DNA of 44,451 bases from Dolichospermum sp. ST_sed8 (GTDB lineage: Bacteria; Cyanobacteriota; Cyanobacteriia; Cyanobacteriales; Nostocaceae). The stretch is taken from contig JAKOGY010000011.1 in NCBI GenBank assembly GCA_028658405.1, positions 1-44,451 of the forward strand, given 5' to 3'. A program made the translations under genes and the position numbers. The notes beneath the pieces were generated by a model that did not search any database, was not told the DNA's origin, and was given only the letters and a program-made list of their open reading frames with translations. Shown here one piece after another: positions 44,389-44,451 of the stretch. Positions within the stretch are counted from its first letter, which is position 1. Every line of letters begins with the position of its first letter.

Positions 44389-44451
44389 CACTCCCCGGTC
44401 TAAAGACACGGGGATTCTTAATCGAATAGTTGTAAAGACAACTGCTCGAAT
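44385..44451 (-). mobile_element. Right end of an IS200/IS605-type element, continuing past the window
   Basis: TTGACACTCCCCGG starts a hairpin with arms CCCCG-GTC and GAC-A-CGGGG (44393-44413), followed by a second hairpin AGTTGT-AAAG-ACAACT (44428-44443). Read on the minus strand this gives ...GGGGAGTGTCAA, the end form seen next to tnpB genes in cyanobacteria; tnpB would lie beyond the right edge on the minus strand. The two hairpins may belong to its omega-RNA. Confidence 0.55.

Overview
The window looks like chromosomal DNA of a filamentous, heterocyst-forming cyanobacterium (Nostocales; Anabaena/Nostoc-like). The evidence is a full-length hetR (23359-24258), a patX-type gene carrying the RGSGR pentapeptide (29540-29773) with a TCCGGA (DIF1-type) promoter element, many HIP1 octamers (GCGATCGC), heptameric short tandem repeats, several families of small cyanobacterial palindromes, and cyanobacterial versions of rpe, moaA, rpsD and xth. 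The strain itself cannot be fixed from the sequence.

Layout. 1-5.6 kb: the 3' part of a giant secreted multidomain protein (beta-rich repeats, PPC-like domain, seven SBBP propeller blades, six Calx-beta domains, RTX repeats). 5.9-7.6 kb: a small unknown gene, a structured repeat, and two tandem hicBA toxin-antitoxin modules, the first with a frameshifted hicA. 7.7-10.2 kb: a secreted subtilase-like protein and rpe with a strong terminator. 10.4-19.8 kb: one tightly packed, AT-rich operon of five genes (six ORFs because of a frameshift). It encodes a glycine-zipper/long-coiled-coil/McrB-type AAA+ protein, a DUF2357 (McrC-like) protein, an SF1 Upf1/Dna2-like helicase, a PLD (HKD) nuclease-like protein split by a +1 frameshift, and a 790-residue unknown. 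This is the strongest candidate for an unusual system. It resembles McrBC-derived coiled-coil nuclease tandem (CoCoNuT-like) type IV restriction loci predicted to act on nucleic acid, probably RNA. 20-23.3 kb: a Uma2-type nuclease, moaA, rpsD and a Cys-rich secreted protein.

23.4-29.8 kb is a heterocyst-regulation neighbourhood: hetR, a coiled-coil/EamA transporter fusion, a PiT phosphate transporter, a decayed methyltransferase fragment and patX. HetR is the master activator, and RGSGR peptides are its inhibitors, so regulator and inhibitor lie within 6 kb of each other. 29.9-35 kb: an FAD oxidoreductase, then a toxin-antitoxin/TPR patch (brnTA, UPF0175/DUF3368, an antitoxin-TPR chimera, vapC remnants) with a 1.3-kb-spaced duplication and clustered palindromes. 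35-44.4 kb: a GH38 alpha-mannosidase, exonuclease III, a zinc-ribbon microprotein, an MDR alcohol dehydrogenase, several cyanobacterial hypotheticals and, at the right edge, the hairpin end of an IS200/IS605-type element.

All functional calls rest on reading motifs by eye. No database search was possible.
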